NCBI GenBank assembly: GCA_027574665.1
Contig: CM050690.1
Location: 36,839,857-36,903,856, forward strand
DNA: 64,000 nucleotides
DNA from: Rhynochetos jubatus
Taxonomy: Eukaryota; Chordata; Aves; Eurypygiformes; Rhynochetidae
Reading direction: 5' to 3'
Shown: positions 7,647-23,100 of the stretch, piece after piece
Numbering within the stretch: the first letter of the stretch is position 1
How the letters are laid out: each line of letters starts with the position of its first letter
The notes under the pieces: model-generated
Databases searched by the model: none
What the model was told of the DNA's origin: nothing
The model's input: only the letters and a program-made list of their open reading frames with translations
Position numbers and translations under genes: made by a program

Positions 7647-10600
7647 TAACGTGGGTCGGTGTCGGCTGTCGCTGCCGCCGCCGCCGCCGCTGCTCCGCCG
7701 CCTCCTGCGTGCGGGGCGGTGGCGCGGCAGGAGCGGGGAATGGGAGGGGGGGGTGGAACACGATACCCGCTACCGCCTCCCGCCCCGCCTGGAGCCGCCG
7801 CCGGCCGCTCGCGCCGCCAGGGACGCGCGCTAATTAGGGGCCAACGTCTCCTTAAAGGAATCGGCGCGGCGTGCCGGGCGGTCTCCGGGCTGGCCGGTGG
7901 TGGGGCTCGTCGGAGGAGCGGTGGTGCCGCCGAGGGAGCTGCCCCGCCTTTGCCTGCCGTGAGGCGATCCCCGGCAACGGCAGGCGGGCGCCCTCCCGCC
8001 CTCCCCTCGCCGGGTGGGGACAGGCCTCCGTTCGCAGCGGCCCGTTTTCAACCATTTACACCCCGGAGGACGCTGAGGCGGGTGCCGGCGGTGCAGCCAT
8101 CGGACGTTTGACCCCCGCAACGCTCCGTGCCCCCAGCGCCCTGTGCCGCCGGGCCCTGGCCTGGGCAAGCAGAGCGGGGCCGTGTTATAGCCAGCGAGCG
8201 TGGCGTGGTTGCAGGCCGCTTTTCCTGCTGGCTTCTCTGAGGGGACTCGGCCTTTGCTCTGGGAAGCGGTCGCAGCGCGAAGGTGTTAGCCACTCGCCAA
8301 GAGTAAGGCTTAAAGACTCGACCTGTAGGTGACACGTTGTAAAGGTGCGTTGGCATTCGAGGGGGCACTTGCTGCCGGCGTCGGGCGGGAGGGTCCCAAG
8401 GGCTCGGTTTCTGAGGGTGCCATAAAAGCACCTGGAAATTACCTAAGGAAAGGGAAGGGACGTCTCACGAGCAGCTTGGCTGCGGCTGCCGCGGCTTCTG
8501 TGGTCTGCAGGCTGGGCAACTGGCTCCAGGAAATGTCTTCCCAGGCCTGCCAGCCGCATGCCTGCAGCACTGCTGCCACTGGCAAGCTGTAACATGAACG
8601 CCTGATTTCCCCCCTCCCCGCCCCCCAAAAAATCCAATTCTGCACCTAGTGGTGCTGTGTCCTAAAAAGACCCCAGAACAATTTTTCTGTTGAGCCCTAC
8701 TGCAGACGTTGCCGTGCAGTGACGCACACATCAGGGATACGCTCAGACTTTTCCCTCGCCTCCCCCCCTCCCATGCCTGTCATGCTTCAATTTGCCTCCA
8801 AGCAGTTTGTATTCCTGATGAGCTGCAGTTTAAACCTGCATGCAAAATAGATGCGGTTTAGTCACGTCATTTTTGATGCCTGTATTCCAAATTTATAGTC
8901 TCAAAACTTGCACTTGGCAATTAGTGCCCTAATGATGGTAGCTAAATTGTATATACTTCGATTTTTGGTTGTAAATTCTCTTTACGGCCCACAGACCACC
9001 TTGAGGCCTTGAAGGGACGTGCCACCCAGGTTTTGCCTTGCTTACATGACCTCCAAGGACTGGTCCAGTAGTCCGGGGGTCAGGACTCTCAAGCAGAGTG
9101 GCGGTGGTGCTGATGAAGGGTGTAATGGCATTCATCTTCCACCACTGCCTAGGGCTTGGAGCTGCTGGAGGTGTGGGATGGAAGTTCTTCCTCTTTCTGA
9201 AGTAGAATTTGTAACCAAAATCCGCTTCCGCTATGGTGCTTCACTAACATCTAGAGCAGCTTGTGGCAACTGATTCTGAGTACTTTTGAAGCCATTTTTT
9301 GCCTAAAATGTCAAGCAATCCACTGGGAAATGGACTTAAATATGTCCTTCTCACCTTCTGTTTTTATACCACCAAAAATGTCTGCATGTTAGGTATTGGC
9401 AATACTCCACCTTCAGCCTACTTGCATATTTCATTTCCACTGGCATTTTTTTATTTACCAAGTTGATAATCAGTGTCCCAGTTGAATTTAGACTACTAAA
9501 TATTGTTTAAAGATTTGGAGATAAAACACCTGCCTAATTATGAAAACACCGCTTCTCATGTGTCTAAATATTCCAGCACCAAAAATGCTTTTAAAAGATT
9601 GGTCATGAGCAGCCTTCACTAGGCAGCAGAGTACTTCCAACTCCTCTGAAATAGAGGATATACACCATGTGCCAGGATCAAGTCTTGGCATTCAGAAGCA
9701 CGGCTGACAAATCTGCAAATGTTTAAATGCTTGTCACCCAAGTTCTTGAAAGTTGTGCAAGAACAGAACAACTCACTCTGCAGAGCCGCAAGCATCTCTG
9801 GAAACGTGATGAGCGAGCTCAGCGGATTTTACCATCAGATCTGCAAACTGGAGAGGGGCGAGTCCAGTTATAAAATACACACTGTCTCTGAAAAAAACTG
9901 AATTCTGAAAATAACATCAGGATTCATTGTTCCTTGTTGCCTTGCATGAGTTTGGCATGAGATACAGAGCTCCAAACGGAAAGGTATTCGACACCTTAGA
10001 AGGAAAACGCGTACAGCTTTTTGGTCAAAGCAGTCCCTCCTCTTCATCTGGGGAGCAGTTTAACAGTGATGTTTGTTGAAGCTTCCAGCAGTGTTCCTTC
10101 TTGCTTGCCCATTAGTCTTCAGTGAATTTTTGTGGCTAGGAGTAGGGCAGTTCGGTTTGCTAAGCTTTGGCAAGATGTATGTTTCTCTATACTTAACTCT
10201 TTACGTAACTAATCACTGTATATTTTTGCACAGTTTTATGTCATTCTGGCAAGATCCATGAAACCCAGAAGTTCAAGAGAAAGTGCGCTATAACTTGCCA
10301 CTTTTAAATTATGTGAATTAAGATCAGAATGTCAATGTCATTCTATTTTCCTATCATTTGTCACTTCTGACACAGCCTTGATGGGTCTTTAAACATAGGC
10401 TGTTTTGTATTTAAAGTTCCTTGTTTTTTCCTTCTTTTATGAAAAATCTTTTATGGTAGGTTATATAACCTGTACTATTATTTAGCAGGTGGAGAAGGTA
10501 GCTTTTAAATGTTTTACACATCTTGCTGAAGATTTCTCATAAGTGAATCGACTGCAAGAAATATTTAGGCAGTTTTATATGCACAATAAGTGTGCTGAGT

Positions 10601-11086
10601 TTTGACTGGTGTAGAAAAACCCTTATGAAATATTACAGAGGAGCCAGGGGTTGCAAAACATTGCATCCATTCTTTTTCTCCTGTTATCAAGAAAAGGAAC
10701 TGGTTATTTCAGTCCTGGTAATTCAGAACTAGGCTGCTTTTGTTTACATTCTAAGTCTAAGGTCTGAAATGAACAGAACAATGTGTGCTTACATACGTAT
10801 TTCACAGGATAGCTGGGCAAGAAACTCTGGTTTCCAGCTAAGATTTTCTAAACTACTTTCAGACTCTGGTGATTTTTTTTATAGTCAAGTCATAATAATG
10901 AGTCTGTGCCAGAGGGCCTTTAATAAAGGGTCCAATCCTGAGGTCATTTTGTATGTAACACCACAGATTTTCCTTTCTGGAATGACTGTAGATGAAGACC
11001 AGGACACATCTGCCTAGCACTGCAACTTGTTACAGTTTATTTTAAGACCAAGTTACTAGGTCACCATGCTTTCTCAGCTGTGTACT

Positions 11087-11100
11087 CACACACACACACA
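11087..11100. repeat. (CA)7 microsatellite
   Basis: Seven uninterrupted CA units, followed by degenerate CA-rich sequence to about 11118. Confidence 0.9.
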
Positions 11101-14100
11101 TATGCACACTCACTCACAAAAATAAGCATGTTAACCTGATAATCAGTTCAAAATGCCTCAGAGTAAATCTTACATCAGTGCACATATTTAAGTGCACTGT
11201 TCAACAAGTGCTCTTCTTATCTTTCAAAAAGATAAACTCTGTGAGGTTTTCAGTTGAATTGGCACCAGGTTCTCTCTGCTTAGAAGTTTTACTTACGGTG
11301 TTAAGCCAGGTTATGCTGGTAGAAGAATTTAACAGCATGACACACCATTTATGTTCTTGTGGTTTTCGAGTACTATCAAGTGACCCTTCCTCGGTATGTT
11401 TTTAAAACACTCCTTACCTACAACTTCCTAAATTAGTCACTAGTGACCTTAGGGATATGTTGTAGCTAGTAAGCACATTAAGAGAATTTATGATACTATG
11501 TATAATAGAAGGATTTATAGGTCAATTTAGATGCAGTTCTCTCACAAAGCGAGTTTTGCATGTTCCAAACTGTTTTTCAATATAGTCTTTACATTCTTTT
11601 TTTTAACAGTGACAGAGTCCCATTTTATTTAGTTCTTTATTTCATTATAAGCAGATATTTGAAATTAAGTTAATTTTTACTAGACAATGTGCCTTTTCTC
11701 ATTGAAATATATGAACTAGCACTAAGGAATTTTTTTTTTTCTCCATGGTAAACCCATGAGAAATTTCTTGGAAGGAAAGTCCCTTGGAGAAGTCATGTGC
11801 CCTCATTAAGTTGTTTTTATGCCTTTTTATCATGTTTGATCTGTGAGTGCTACCTAGTCACCCCTCATTTTCTGCAAGGGAATGACTTAGTCTTGAGGCC
11901 CACCTGCAACATTTGCTAAATGAATGTACCCATAAGGCTGTTTGTCCTGCATTTGTGTCAAGGTTCTAGCTTGCAAGAAACATGGAATGCGTGCAATACA
12001 GCTTGAACTGACAAAGCTGGATCTGAACAAAGCATTTTCACACAATTATACCTTAGAGTCACATTGCAGCTAGGAAACAAGTTATGCATATTGTTCCATA
12101 TATGCAACAATGTTTCTTCGTGTGCTTTATTCATAGGAACTACCTTAATCCCAGTAACTTAAAGTCCAGTCGTATGTTTGCAGCACTGGATCCAAATCTT
12201 GTTTCCAAAGAATCGATTGGATGGTTTCCCAAGAAAATGTATGGGCAGGTCCAAGTGCGGAAAGCACGAGGAAGAAGTCACCCACTCACATTGCACAGCC
12301 TCCCATGCGTTCAGCCCCAGTATAAGAACAAGGTTTTCCCTCTCAGGAATGATGAGTGTATGAAAACACAAGGCTTACCGTGTTACCCAGCCCTTCAATT
12401 TTCCAGTGTTAGGAATCTGCTAGCAATAATAGAAGACAGGGATAGTGGATTTAGCATGTGTTCTTGCTACCCAAGGTGCAGACCATGTGCCTGAAGCTAA
12501 AGGAAGTTCTCCCAGGCCTCACAACACCATTAATGAAAGTAATTTTTTAGCCTCTGACACATACTAATTTCTGAATAAATACAACTCTTTAACTATTTGA
12601 CTCAAGATTTCTCAGGTGCAGTAAGTACTATTTCACATTTTTTCAAAAGTAAATATTAAGTTGAAAAGGGAGTTTTGTCACATAAAATCTATAATAGAGG
12701 AGTATCACTGTTTGGAAATTAACACTGAATTATTTATATTTTCTCATGCTAGAAAACTATATAAACCAATTTAATTTTACAAGTTTGAGGTGCATTAAGT
12801 AGGATGAAGAAAGGTGTACGGAAAAGTAAGAGGTCAAAGAAAAGAAAAATAATTTAAAATTAATGTAATATATCTTTAGTTTAGTGTTCTTTATATTGAC
12901 CCTATGAACGTTTCTGTACTTCAGCAAAAGTGAGTAACTGAGCAGGGCAAAAATATTATCTGGGACAGAAATGCAAAAAAATATTTTAAACTTATTTTCA
13001 GATTGTAAATAAGATTTTGAACTTCTCTTTTTCACATCATGTACTGCAGATTTCCTGGTTGCTCTGAAAAGGTAAAGACACTATTTCTCTTTTAATCTTC
13101 AATTATATGTTGAAGTTGACTTGCATGCTGTCATTGTACTGCAGACTCTGCAAGCACGGGGAATCGGAAATTTAGATACTGCATATCATGACACAGTTTT
13201 ATTTTCTTTATGCCTACCTTAGGAGCAACATTCATGTGTAAGACATACACACCTCTTTTTGTAGCTATGGAATTACTATATTAGAAGGTTAGTATGTTTA
13301 TCAGAGGCTTATTTCAACAAATAGCTGCTGTATATATGTTTATTCTTCTAAAACAATGGGAAGCTTTAGTTCAACAGCAGAATGTTTTCATCTAATGAAC
13401 AACCAGGGTTGTACTCTAAGTAGAATTCTCCCTCCTAAGGAATGGGAAGAGTAATTCCTCTCTGGTTATTATTCAGACTGGACATAGTCAAGATGATGTG
13501 CTTCAGGTAAATTTATAAGTTGCAAAGTAAACTTCCTGCGGTCTTACAGGAATCTGGGCAGTTTTGAACCTTCAAGTGTATTTCAGTATTGAAACATTTA
13601 AACAGTAAATGGATTTTGAGAACCACTGAATGCATCCTGCTTCCATTTCTGTGTTTAATGAATTAACGTACAGTGTCTCTCTATATCAGCATGGATATAC
13701 CCATGGAGTCAGCAATCCTTTCCTCAGAAAAATGGTCAACATTAGGCTTTTACGTATTATATGTGTATTTTGGGGTGATATGGAAAATACTGTCAAGGCA
13801 TCAGATTATATCAAAACAGTGTATGAGGTTATCTTTCTGTTATCCCTGTTCATCTGGGTCTGGAGAGCCATGTTCTCCTGGCATGAATTACATCATCATG
13901 TTACAGTCTTGCCTCTCATGTCCTTGACACATTTTTATTTCCTGCCCCCAATACCAGAGAAGCACCCAGTGGGGAGTCCAGAGTATCTTCTGTGGGATGG
14001 AGAGCTGCCATCAGCCTCCTGGAGTGGAGCAAAATTGATTCTGAAGTGGTGAGACTCTGTCCAGTGTTCTAGGTTTGATTTATAGTCCTGGTCACAGTCT

Positions 14101-17100
14101 GGTCTCTGTGAAAACTGACTGCAAGCAACACAATTCTCTTCACTGGGTGCTGGGGAATGGACCTTCACAGTTCACTGTTAAGAAAGTAAAGAGGAAACGA
14201 TTGTTATTTGAAGGACTGTTTCTATCAGTGTAACTGGGTATACATGCAGTGATCCTCACTCCAGGTACTCCAGGTATCAGCCAGTCCTTTATCTCACATC
14301 TGTCTCAAAGGTAAACAGTGGTGTTTTGTTCCTGATAACTAATCCTTTTGATGAGGCAATCTCACAAACCTCTGTAAAGTTTACTTAAGGAAACAGTGAA
14401 TGGGGATTTGCTCCCTAATTGCTTGTAGCTCAAGTGACTCCATCGGGTTTATTGGCACTGCTTTGGATGAGCACTGGTATAAAAGAGAAGGGATACAACC
14501 TACAGGGTCGACCTGACTGGAAGATAAACTTGAGGGGCAATCAAATCGCTTGTTTTCTGAACAACCTGCATGATATGTTGGGTTGCACTTGATGTGAACT
14601 GGCTGAAAACAAAACAGAAAGTAGTTTACTAAGAAAACTTTTTTGTGTTTGGTTTTTGTTTTTAAAAGTTGAAACGGTGCCTGCCATAACAGTTCCTGTC
14701 AGAAAAAGGAGGAAGAGGGTAAAGCTGAAGATAGCAAATGGATAGTACCCCCTTTAACAAGAGTCAGCCACTTCCTGTAATCAAAACCATGCTAGCATGT
14801 GGTCTGTTCAAATAAAAATTACTGGACCAGAGCCAAACATGAAAAGTAATTGATAATGTGGTTTTTCAGAACCCACCCATCCATCAAATGTGTCACTCCT
14901 CCATAATACTTTATTGCCCCTTCTGAAGAAAGATCTTTAAAATTCATTGTGTGCACTTAAAAACAAAGTGTCCTTGTCCTGGCTTATAATGATTCTCTTT
15001 GAGTTTGGGTTTGTTTTGTTATTTAATTACATTCTCTTCTATCATGCATTTTTGTACAGATAGTTGCTGGAAATTTCTGCTGCTCTTAAACAAAGAATCT
15101 TTTGTGCTGTATCAGCTTGCATTTTCCTTGGATTGTGTTGTGCTGGTGTTTTTTCACTGACTTCAGCACTGGAGTATTGTAGTCATAGCATCACTAAGTA
15201 GACTGTAACAAACAGATTCATTGGCCCTTTCTCTGTGCTGCATCTTATTAACCGATCTGTGGGAAATGTTCTTTACATTGTTAAGGCATATGCGCTAATA
15301 CAAACAATAAATTAACCTTAACTGGAGGAAGCTTTGAGACTCCTAATACAGCAACCTAGCGGAAACCAGAGTTTACAAAAGCTTCCTACCTAGCAAATTT
15401 CATGGATATTTTTGTTAAAATGTGCTGTACCTATTTCCTGCACCAACTTTTTACTATTGCCTCTACAGAACAGTTATTATGAATAAGGCTCTGTGATTTC
15501 TTAATACGAGATAGCAATCCCTTGGTGTTTTACCTGGCATCATTCCAACCAGTGGTCTGAAATTTACCGTCACAGGTCAGTATTCCAAAGTGGAGTGATT
15601 CAGTTGCACTATGGGTTGCATCGTTTCCTATTTGATAGGTAAAGGTTTAGACCACTGAACACCTGTGATACAGGAATATCTGTACTGGAAAGGTGCTGCT
15701 TCTTTTAATTACTACATTAAAATATCAATCACTTGGTATGCTGTAGGCAATTTCTACTTCTTTCTGATTAGCTTACGGGAATATGTTATTTACATTTGAT
15801 ATGACAATTTAGTTTTTAAGACATGTGAAGTATGGCAACAACGAATAAACATTTGTTTCGGTCTTTTGGGATAGTTTTATTATTATTCTAAACAATAGAA
15901 CTTCAGTTAAAAACAGAATAGATTTTTTTCCAATAGTAATCTCATTTGAATGTTTTGATTTATCGAAGTATTTCATGTTTACTTAAAAAACACATTTTCT
16001 GCTCCCTGGAGAAGTCCATAATGCATTCAGTAAAGATTGAGCATCAGAAAAAATGTACTCGAATGACAGAGTAAAAATCAGGAAAAACTGTTCTGGTTTT
16101 GCTTTGGTAGATAAGCATGTTGTTTAACATTAGTGATACATATTTTATGCACATGTTACACATTTACTTTTGTGGTCATCTGAATAACGTGCCTTCTTTT
16201 ATTTGGCATCTAGCATGTATACTCTTATTCTGCTGTGTATTGTAATATTAAAATCTTAGATATTTCAGCTGAAGAAAAGTACAGCTTTGGAGAACCATAA
16301 TTCTTTTCACCAGTGAAACTACCTAAGAAGTTACATGTGGCTGAACTAGAGTTAGGGCATTTTCTTAATTTGATAAAATCCAGATAGTTTGTGTATGGCT
16401 TAAGCTTTGCCTGACTGGAAAATGGCATTGTTCATTAATGAATAGCAAATCTACACAACAGCTTAGGACAGGAATTGAAAAATTCTCTACCTGTATGAAA
16501 TTACAGAGGGAATTTAGAGAGCTAAAATGCAATTATTAGAACTGGAACATGGCCAAGATCCTTAGGTTAACTTCCCTGTTCTTATTAGAAGCTATATATT
16601 AGATCCCATTTCTTGTCTGTCTTTGCTGTATGTTTGCTGCATTTATTTTTTTTTTTAGAAAATTCAGATTTTTTTTTTTTTCCTCTTTTTGTTTAAAGAG
16701 AAGGCCAGTTTCAGTAGCTGGACATAAATGTTTGAAAACATGTAGGTATACTTGTTCTTCAGCAGTTAAGCAACCTGTATGTAAACATTGGTGCCAGTTT
16801 GATAACAGTATCACTGAAAAGTTTCCAGGACTCTAGTAAGACAGGCTGAAATGAGTAGATATGGTCAAGACTTAGATGATTTTAGATGGCATCTAAAACC
16901 AGCATGAAGTCTTTAGCCTGTCAGGTCCCCAGTAAAACTCTCACTGACTTTGGTGAAGGAAGGATTTCAGAATGACACCATCGGTGCTTACAATTTTAGC
17001 ACCAATGTTGCAGCACTTGGTATTTTATTATATCCTCAGCTCCGAGTCTTGTTTGTCATGAAACTCTCAACTTCATTTTTAAAAAGACTGGTATTAGGGC

Positions 17101-20100
17101 TGAATCTACAAAATAGTGTTGGCCCAAGATTCAACTAGAAGGTGTGGTGCCCTGTAAAGACTCGTTTGTGCACATAGATATTAGACAACCATACCGTGTA
17201 TCTTGCTCCCCAGATAGTCTCTCAGTCGACACTTGCACCTAGCTGAACACTTGCACAGATGATAAAGCAGGAGGTGCCTCAGGTCCCCAGGTCGTCCTGG
17301 CCATGGTATACACACTCTCTCTCTGCTCACAGTTTTGCCCTGGGTACACCGATCAATACCTCTGTAATGGCAGATCTGGACAAGCTGACATGCACTCACC
17401 ATCTAAACCTTAAAGTTTATAAAGTAACTGGAGCTGTAAATTACCAAGAGAAACAATATTTAGGACAAGGACATTTTTGATGTTTCCACTGTTTTTTTAG
17501 ACAGCTTTGACATACTGGCTGTTGTGAATGTCACCCAAACACATCTCCACTGTAGGCACAGAAGCAGCCACCCTGGCATCTTTTCCAAGCCAGAACTAGA
17601 AACGTAAGGGCACATTGTACAAATTCAGCTCTGGCAGTGCTGTGGAAGAGTGCTGAACTGTGCCGAGTACAGGTACAAATGGGAGTTGGTGTGAACTCAG
17701 GATCTCACATTCATGCTCCCTCCTCTACCCCCTGGAGAGCAGGGAACAGATCCAGAGCTGTGGACTTGCTGTCTACATTTTTTTTATGGATTGACTTTTG
17801 ATTCTCTAGTTGCAGAGAAGTTTGCACAAAACCTCTTAAGGAAGAAGTTCACAGGGCATCTGAAAAAAGCCTAAATTGTACATTTAAACAAAGGCCCCCA
17901 AAAATCCTCATTATTTTTAACTCATGAGGTAACTTTTGGGCCCAAGTCATGATTTTTCAGTATTTAACATGCAAAATACGGAAGATGGTTATGTCCCTGA
18001 GGGTTTTCCTTCTCCCTGAGCAGAAAGTAGAGGTGTTCCAGTGCAAACTGGCTACAATGAAGGCCATCAGCAGTAATCATCCCTGAAAAGTTTTCCATCT
18101 TAGTACAAACTATCTTATGAAATTTGATGGGTTCAGGAAAAAGTTGGTATGATATCTCCGGTGGCTGTATGTTTATTGCAACAAACTCACACTTTTGGCA
18201 CTTGTGGACTCCAGGAGGTTCTACGTTATTACTATGGGTCCTTTATAAAATGAAAGTTCCTTTCATCTTGATGCAGTATTGTAGCCCAGCCCTATAACAG
18301 TAGAGCAGAAGCCTGTATAATAACATGTACCTCTAGTCACTAATGAAAGCCTAGAACATATACAGGAATTACATTACTGGCTCAGTTCACTAGGCCAAAG
18401 TAAGTTGCTTGCATTTAATACAGTTATCTGTATATGTATTTTTCCTGCACTAATTACTAGAGCGCCAAATCTGTGTGTTTCTATGATAATAGAGAGTATC
18501 TCCCTGGAGTCCAATCAGGTTCCTACCATTGATACGTATTTCTGAAAGATCCGAAAGTTTTTAACTTTCCTGTAGTAAATAGTTCACTTTTAGTTGATAG
18601 CACGTCATACCATGAGAAGACTCAGTGTTTCTTGTTTAAAGAACAGAAAAAAATGAAGGACTGAAAACTAAAGAAAAATAGAAGCACAGATTTCTTTATG
18701 CCTTATTTGAGTGAATGTGTATGGTTCTTTGATCATATCAAAAGAAAACTGTTGATGACATGTGCTGAAAAATAAAACAACATAGCATATGGCTGAAAGC
18801 ATAGCAGCATAGTACTTCTGTTTTTACACTAGTTTCTACCAAATTTTCCTGAAGTACATTTGCTAATATTTTACAAAATACATTGAACTGTTAGTATTTT
18901 TGCTGTTTGCTGAAGTGACAGCTTTGTAAAGAATTAATTCTTTCAAGTAGTCTACTGTTGTACAATTTTTTTAAACTTCTTTGACACTGAAATGCTTGCT
19001 GGGTTAATTGCAGAAAGAACTAATTACAAGCCAATATTTGTAAAATACAATATATGAGTTTTAAATAAAGTGTTTGTCCTATACCATATTCCCAGAGGTG
19101 TCTGATTAAAAAGTACAAGATAAATTCAGACTTAGTGATTTTCCTTTCTATGCAATCTTTAGAAAGGTTTATGTGCTAAATACCATATGATGAGCTGGCA
19201 TGTTTCACACTCTGATGCTGGAGGTACTAATTCCTATGGAAGTGAGAAGTAGAGTGCTCCCGGTCCCTGTGGTTAAGGACGTCTTTACCTGCTCAAGTTG
19301 AAAGACGTAGCAGGAATCTCCAAACTCTGTGTTTACACTTCAGGAGAAGTATTGATCTAAATAAATTGTATGTAATTATCCACATTAAAGATTTTATTAG
19401 CAGTACTACTTGTTATTATGAATTATCTTGTAGTAGAAGTACTCTTACGGATTGCATTTCGGAACCAGTAAGTTTTTAATAAGAAAATTCAAGTTTAATT
19501 CCTCAGAAGATTTTAAAACATGGACGAGTGGTGTTGTTGCTATTTGCATAGCAGGGAACCAGCAGTAGCCAAATGGAATGAATGACCTGCTTGTGGCAAC
19601 ATGGGGAGCTAATGACATAACCTGGAAAAGAAATGGAGCATCCCGGAGATCCATATCCTGCCCTGTGGACTCTGCTGTCTGTCGTTGTTATATTTTCTAT
19701 CTAGGGAAACTCTTTTTTTTTTTTTTCCCTGATTGTTGGGTTAACTAGTAGTTAGAGTTATTGCAGAAGCAAGGAGATTAAAAAGAGGGAGAGTTTAAAT
19801 TTTGTGACGGTTGTGCTTAAAGTCTGAATGTGGAGGAAACACATCTATTTCATACTCTGCATTTTAAAAAGCCACTGTACAATGACAGCTTGTACCTTTG
19901 TGCAATGCAAGAAAACTAATAATTGAAAACCTCTGAAGGGCTCATGTCATGTTTTTAATGTATTCCTGTTCAGTGTTCTGAGTAGAAGTTTTGTTGTTGC
20001 TGTGGGTAGGGGATAGATTGAACTGATTGCATACTGTGTCATAAATAAGTGTATTTTGTTCCCTGAGAAATGATTCTTCCTTCAGTAATAGGAAAAATAA

Positions 20101-23100
20101 ACAAAGGAAAAAGGGTACATTTAAGGTTGCTGTCAAGTCTCAGCTATTCCTAGACTTTCAGATTTCTGTTCTCAGCTACAATATACTAACTATAAAATAT
20201 TTTCATTTTAGTTTTAAATTGAATTTCTAAATGGTTTAAGAGACTTCTCCAAGTTAACCTGCAGCTATGCAATTGCTGGATAAGCCCTTTTTCTGCCTGA
20301 ACTGCAAGGAAAGGTGGGAAAAGTGTGCCTTGAATCTACGTTTGCACTGCTGTGATTTTGGGACTGGCAGGAGCCAGATAGGTTTGGCATAAATTAGAGG
20401 CATCTGAAACTGTTCTGTCATTCCTGGCTACCTGAGACTCCGTGGGATCACTCGTAACTGAAGGTCAGGTGTAGTGGGCCATGCTCTGGAAAGGTGCTTT
20501 AACAAATAGGGAATCCCCAGCAAGCCAGCTAGATTAGTTTTCCAGATGGTTCATACCACTTGAACAGAGGCAAAAAATGTCACAGTCCAGGTGTGACAGC
20601 AGCATTTGCAGAAATGCACAGTTCTGCTTTGAATAAGCTTGTCTGGGGAGAAAGTAGTGTTGCAGTGGCTCTCTGGAGTTCAGTGCAAGGTGCAAACCAT
20701 GGACAAATGTATGTTAATGCCTTTAACCAGTTGAAGCTCACGTTGCTGCAGCCACACTGCCCTTGAGATCAGAGTTAATTTAAATCTAGTTTAACTGCGT
20801 CGACACAAATTGGAGTCTCACCTTGTACTGCGGTGTAGATTCAGCACTGGTCATGCAATATCCACTTTCTTTCAAATTTTTAAACCTTTTTTTTTTTTTT
20901 TCTTGCTAGACTGCTCATGTCTCTTCAGTTGAAATGAGCAATTGGTCTTATTATCTGTTCTGCCACTAAGAGATACATCACAACTCACATAGTGGCTGGT
21001 AATGCCTGTAACAATTTGTGTGACAAACTTACAATGAATTCTTAGATGCATTCATCACTAATTATCAGGAGAATTTCTTGCTGTCTTTTCTGTTATTCAG
21101 AATTTTTAGCCTTGCTTTCTATGTAAACAGCATCTTCATGTTGCCGGTAATGATAATGAGTAATAGAAAGTGGAATTTTTATAGTCCCGTTATCTCAGTG
21201 GGCTTTTAAAGGTACACTGCACTTCAGGAAAAACATTTTTTAAAGTCCCCCAAAAAATCCAGAAAAGCATGGGGGAGATATTATTAATCTTTAATTTCTC
21301 CACTGAAATACAGACACATGTAGCAGAAGACAAAATGTGATAATTATTAGGCCACACAGAGCTGCACTACTCCAGCAGGGAAAGGAGAGCAGAGAACAGC
21401 ATCAGGCAAACCACATGGGGAAGTTTAGGTAGACCTTGATACCCAAGCTGCAATTTAGCCGTGACACTGACATTCACAAACATCTCCTTGGAAAGCACTG
21501 TAATGTCTTTAGTGACCACAAATACACATATATTTTCTCTCAGCTAAAAGGCAGTGCACCCAAAGCAACTGTTAAGAAGTTGAACAAAGGAACGGTTTAC
21601 ATGACCAGCTATACCATTTCCTGCAGCATTTCAGTTTCTGTTGATAGCTCCTTAAAGGGTTGTGTTTATCTAGATGAAAAATGGTATTACATTATTTCAT
21701 TATAAAGAGGTAAACTTGTCTATCTGGGCTCATACTAACGTTTTCCTGAAGGAAGTGAAAGAGATAACTGCTTACTCTCTGCTCTCACATATACTCTGGT
21801 GATGCACAACACATCCAGTTTGGGCATAAAAGATAAAGACTGTGCAATATTCACAGACAGCATGAAACTAAATGCTCATTTTTCAATCATTTAGGCCTTT
21901 CCTTCATAGTATTTTCCTCACCGGATCTTATGTGCCATTAATATGAGGCATTCTTCACCCGTGTCTTTTTCTCTCTTTTGAATGTTGTGTATATTCTTAC
22001 ATGCACTGCCAAAATTGCCTAGTTCTGATGCAGGATCATACTTTGCTTCCTCACTTGCCCGTTTGTCCACTTTGGACTAATGTTAGTAAACATCCCTTAA
22101 AGACAATCGCTTTTAATCTTGTCAGAGATGCCTGTGTTGTGAGGGTGAAAATTAGTTATTAGCTTAGCTTTTCATCCATGCATAATAGGATGTTAAAATC
22201 AGAGATGTTTGCTTGGGGCCATGAGAAGCATCCCACTCTGAGCTTACAAGTTCTGAATTTATAAAATGCAACATATTTAAAATAAACAAACAGAAGGCAA
22301 ATGCCTGTTTAAAATGAGAAAAAGTCTGTTTTGAGTATATTAGTCTTTGTGTAAGGAGGCTAAGGCATCTTCTTGACTGCAGTAAAAGAAGAAAAATATT
22401 CTGAATCTTTGCTGATTCTTCCCTCTCTCCGCATCTTTGTTGTAATAGCTGATCAACACAAAATACTATGCCATGCTGTTTGTACAGTGAGGACTTTCCC
22501 CCTGAATGGGGTTGTCATCAGCTTGGTCCTTGCAGCATTAAGCATCCTCAGTCCTCACGCTGTATCTTATCAAATTAAGCCCTGGGAACAAACAGACAAT
22601 ACCAAGACAAAGTCAGCCTGAAAAATACCCATGAATAAAACCCCATCCCTCACAAAATACTGGCAAAGCCTCTCTTCACACCTGTATTGCAAGGTAAAGC
22701 TGACACAATTTAGAGAACATAAAACCTAACGGGCTCTCTCTTCCTTCTGCACTGGAGCATCTGTGGCAGGATGGGGAGCCAAGATCTTTCTGCAAATACC
22801 CACAGAGCTGTGACTTCCCATTTTCCTTCACTCTTATTCCACTTTAGTTAAATCAGCCAGAGCAAAGTATGTAGAGTAGGTGATAGTTCCCTCGGGAACA
22901 TCTATGTTAGAATCATTGTAATTGGCAATGAAAGCAATCAGTGAGTTCAGACACTTTCAGGGAGACCTCTGAATGTCTCAGTGCTCTCCTTTGTCATCCC
23001 TAGTACATGCATAATAAAAATGGCTCCTGAAGAAACACAGGTAGGCATCCTGGCTCTGTATATATATGTATAATATAAAATGCGGAGTTGTACACCAGGC

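Larger units (their letters stand above)
5400..8220. promoter_or_regulatory. CpG island spanning the TLE4 promoter, exon 1 and exon 2
   Basis: This is a sharp rise in GC and CpG density against an AT-rich, CpG-poor background on both sides. It covers exons 2 and 1, intron 1, the leader and about 1 kb beyond. It is typical of the promoter of a developmentally regulated vertebrate gene and is often bidirectionally transcribed. Two AT-richer islands sit inside it, at about 7115-7170 and 7365-7425. Limits are by eye. Confidence 0.85.

Noticed and set aside
5234..8431. Many long GC-rich open frames on both strands around the CpG island
   Set aside because: Stop codons are rare in GC-rich DNA. The frames are Arg/Gly/Pro/Ala-rich, overlap each other and the real TLE4 exons, and many begin at GTG, CTG or TTG rather than ATG.
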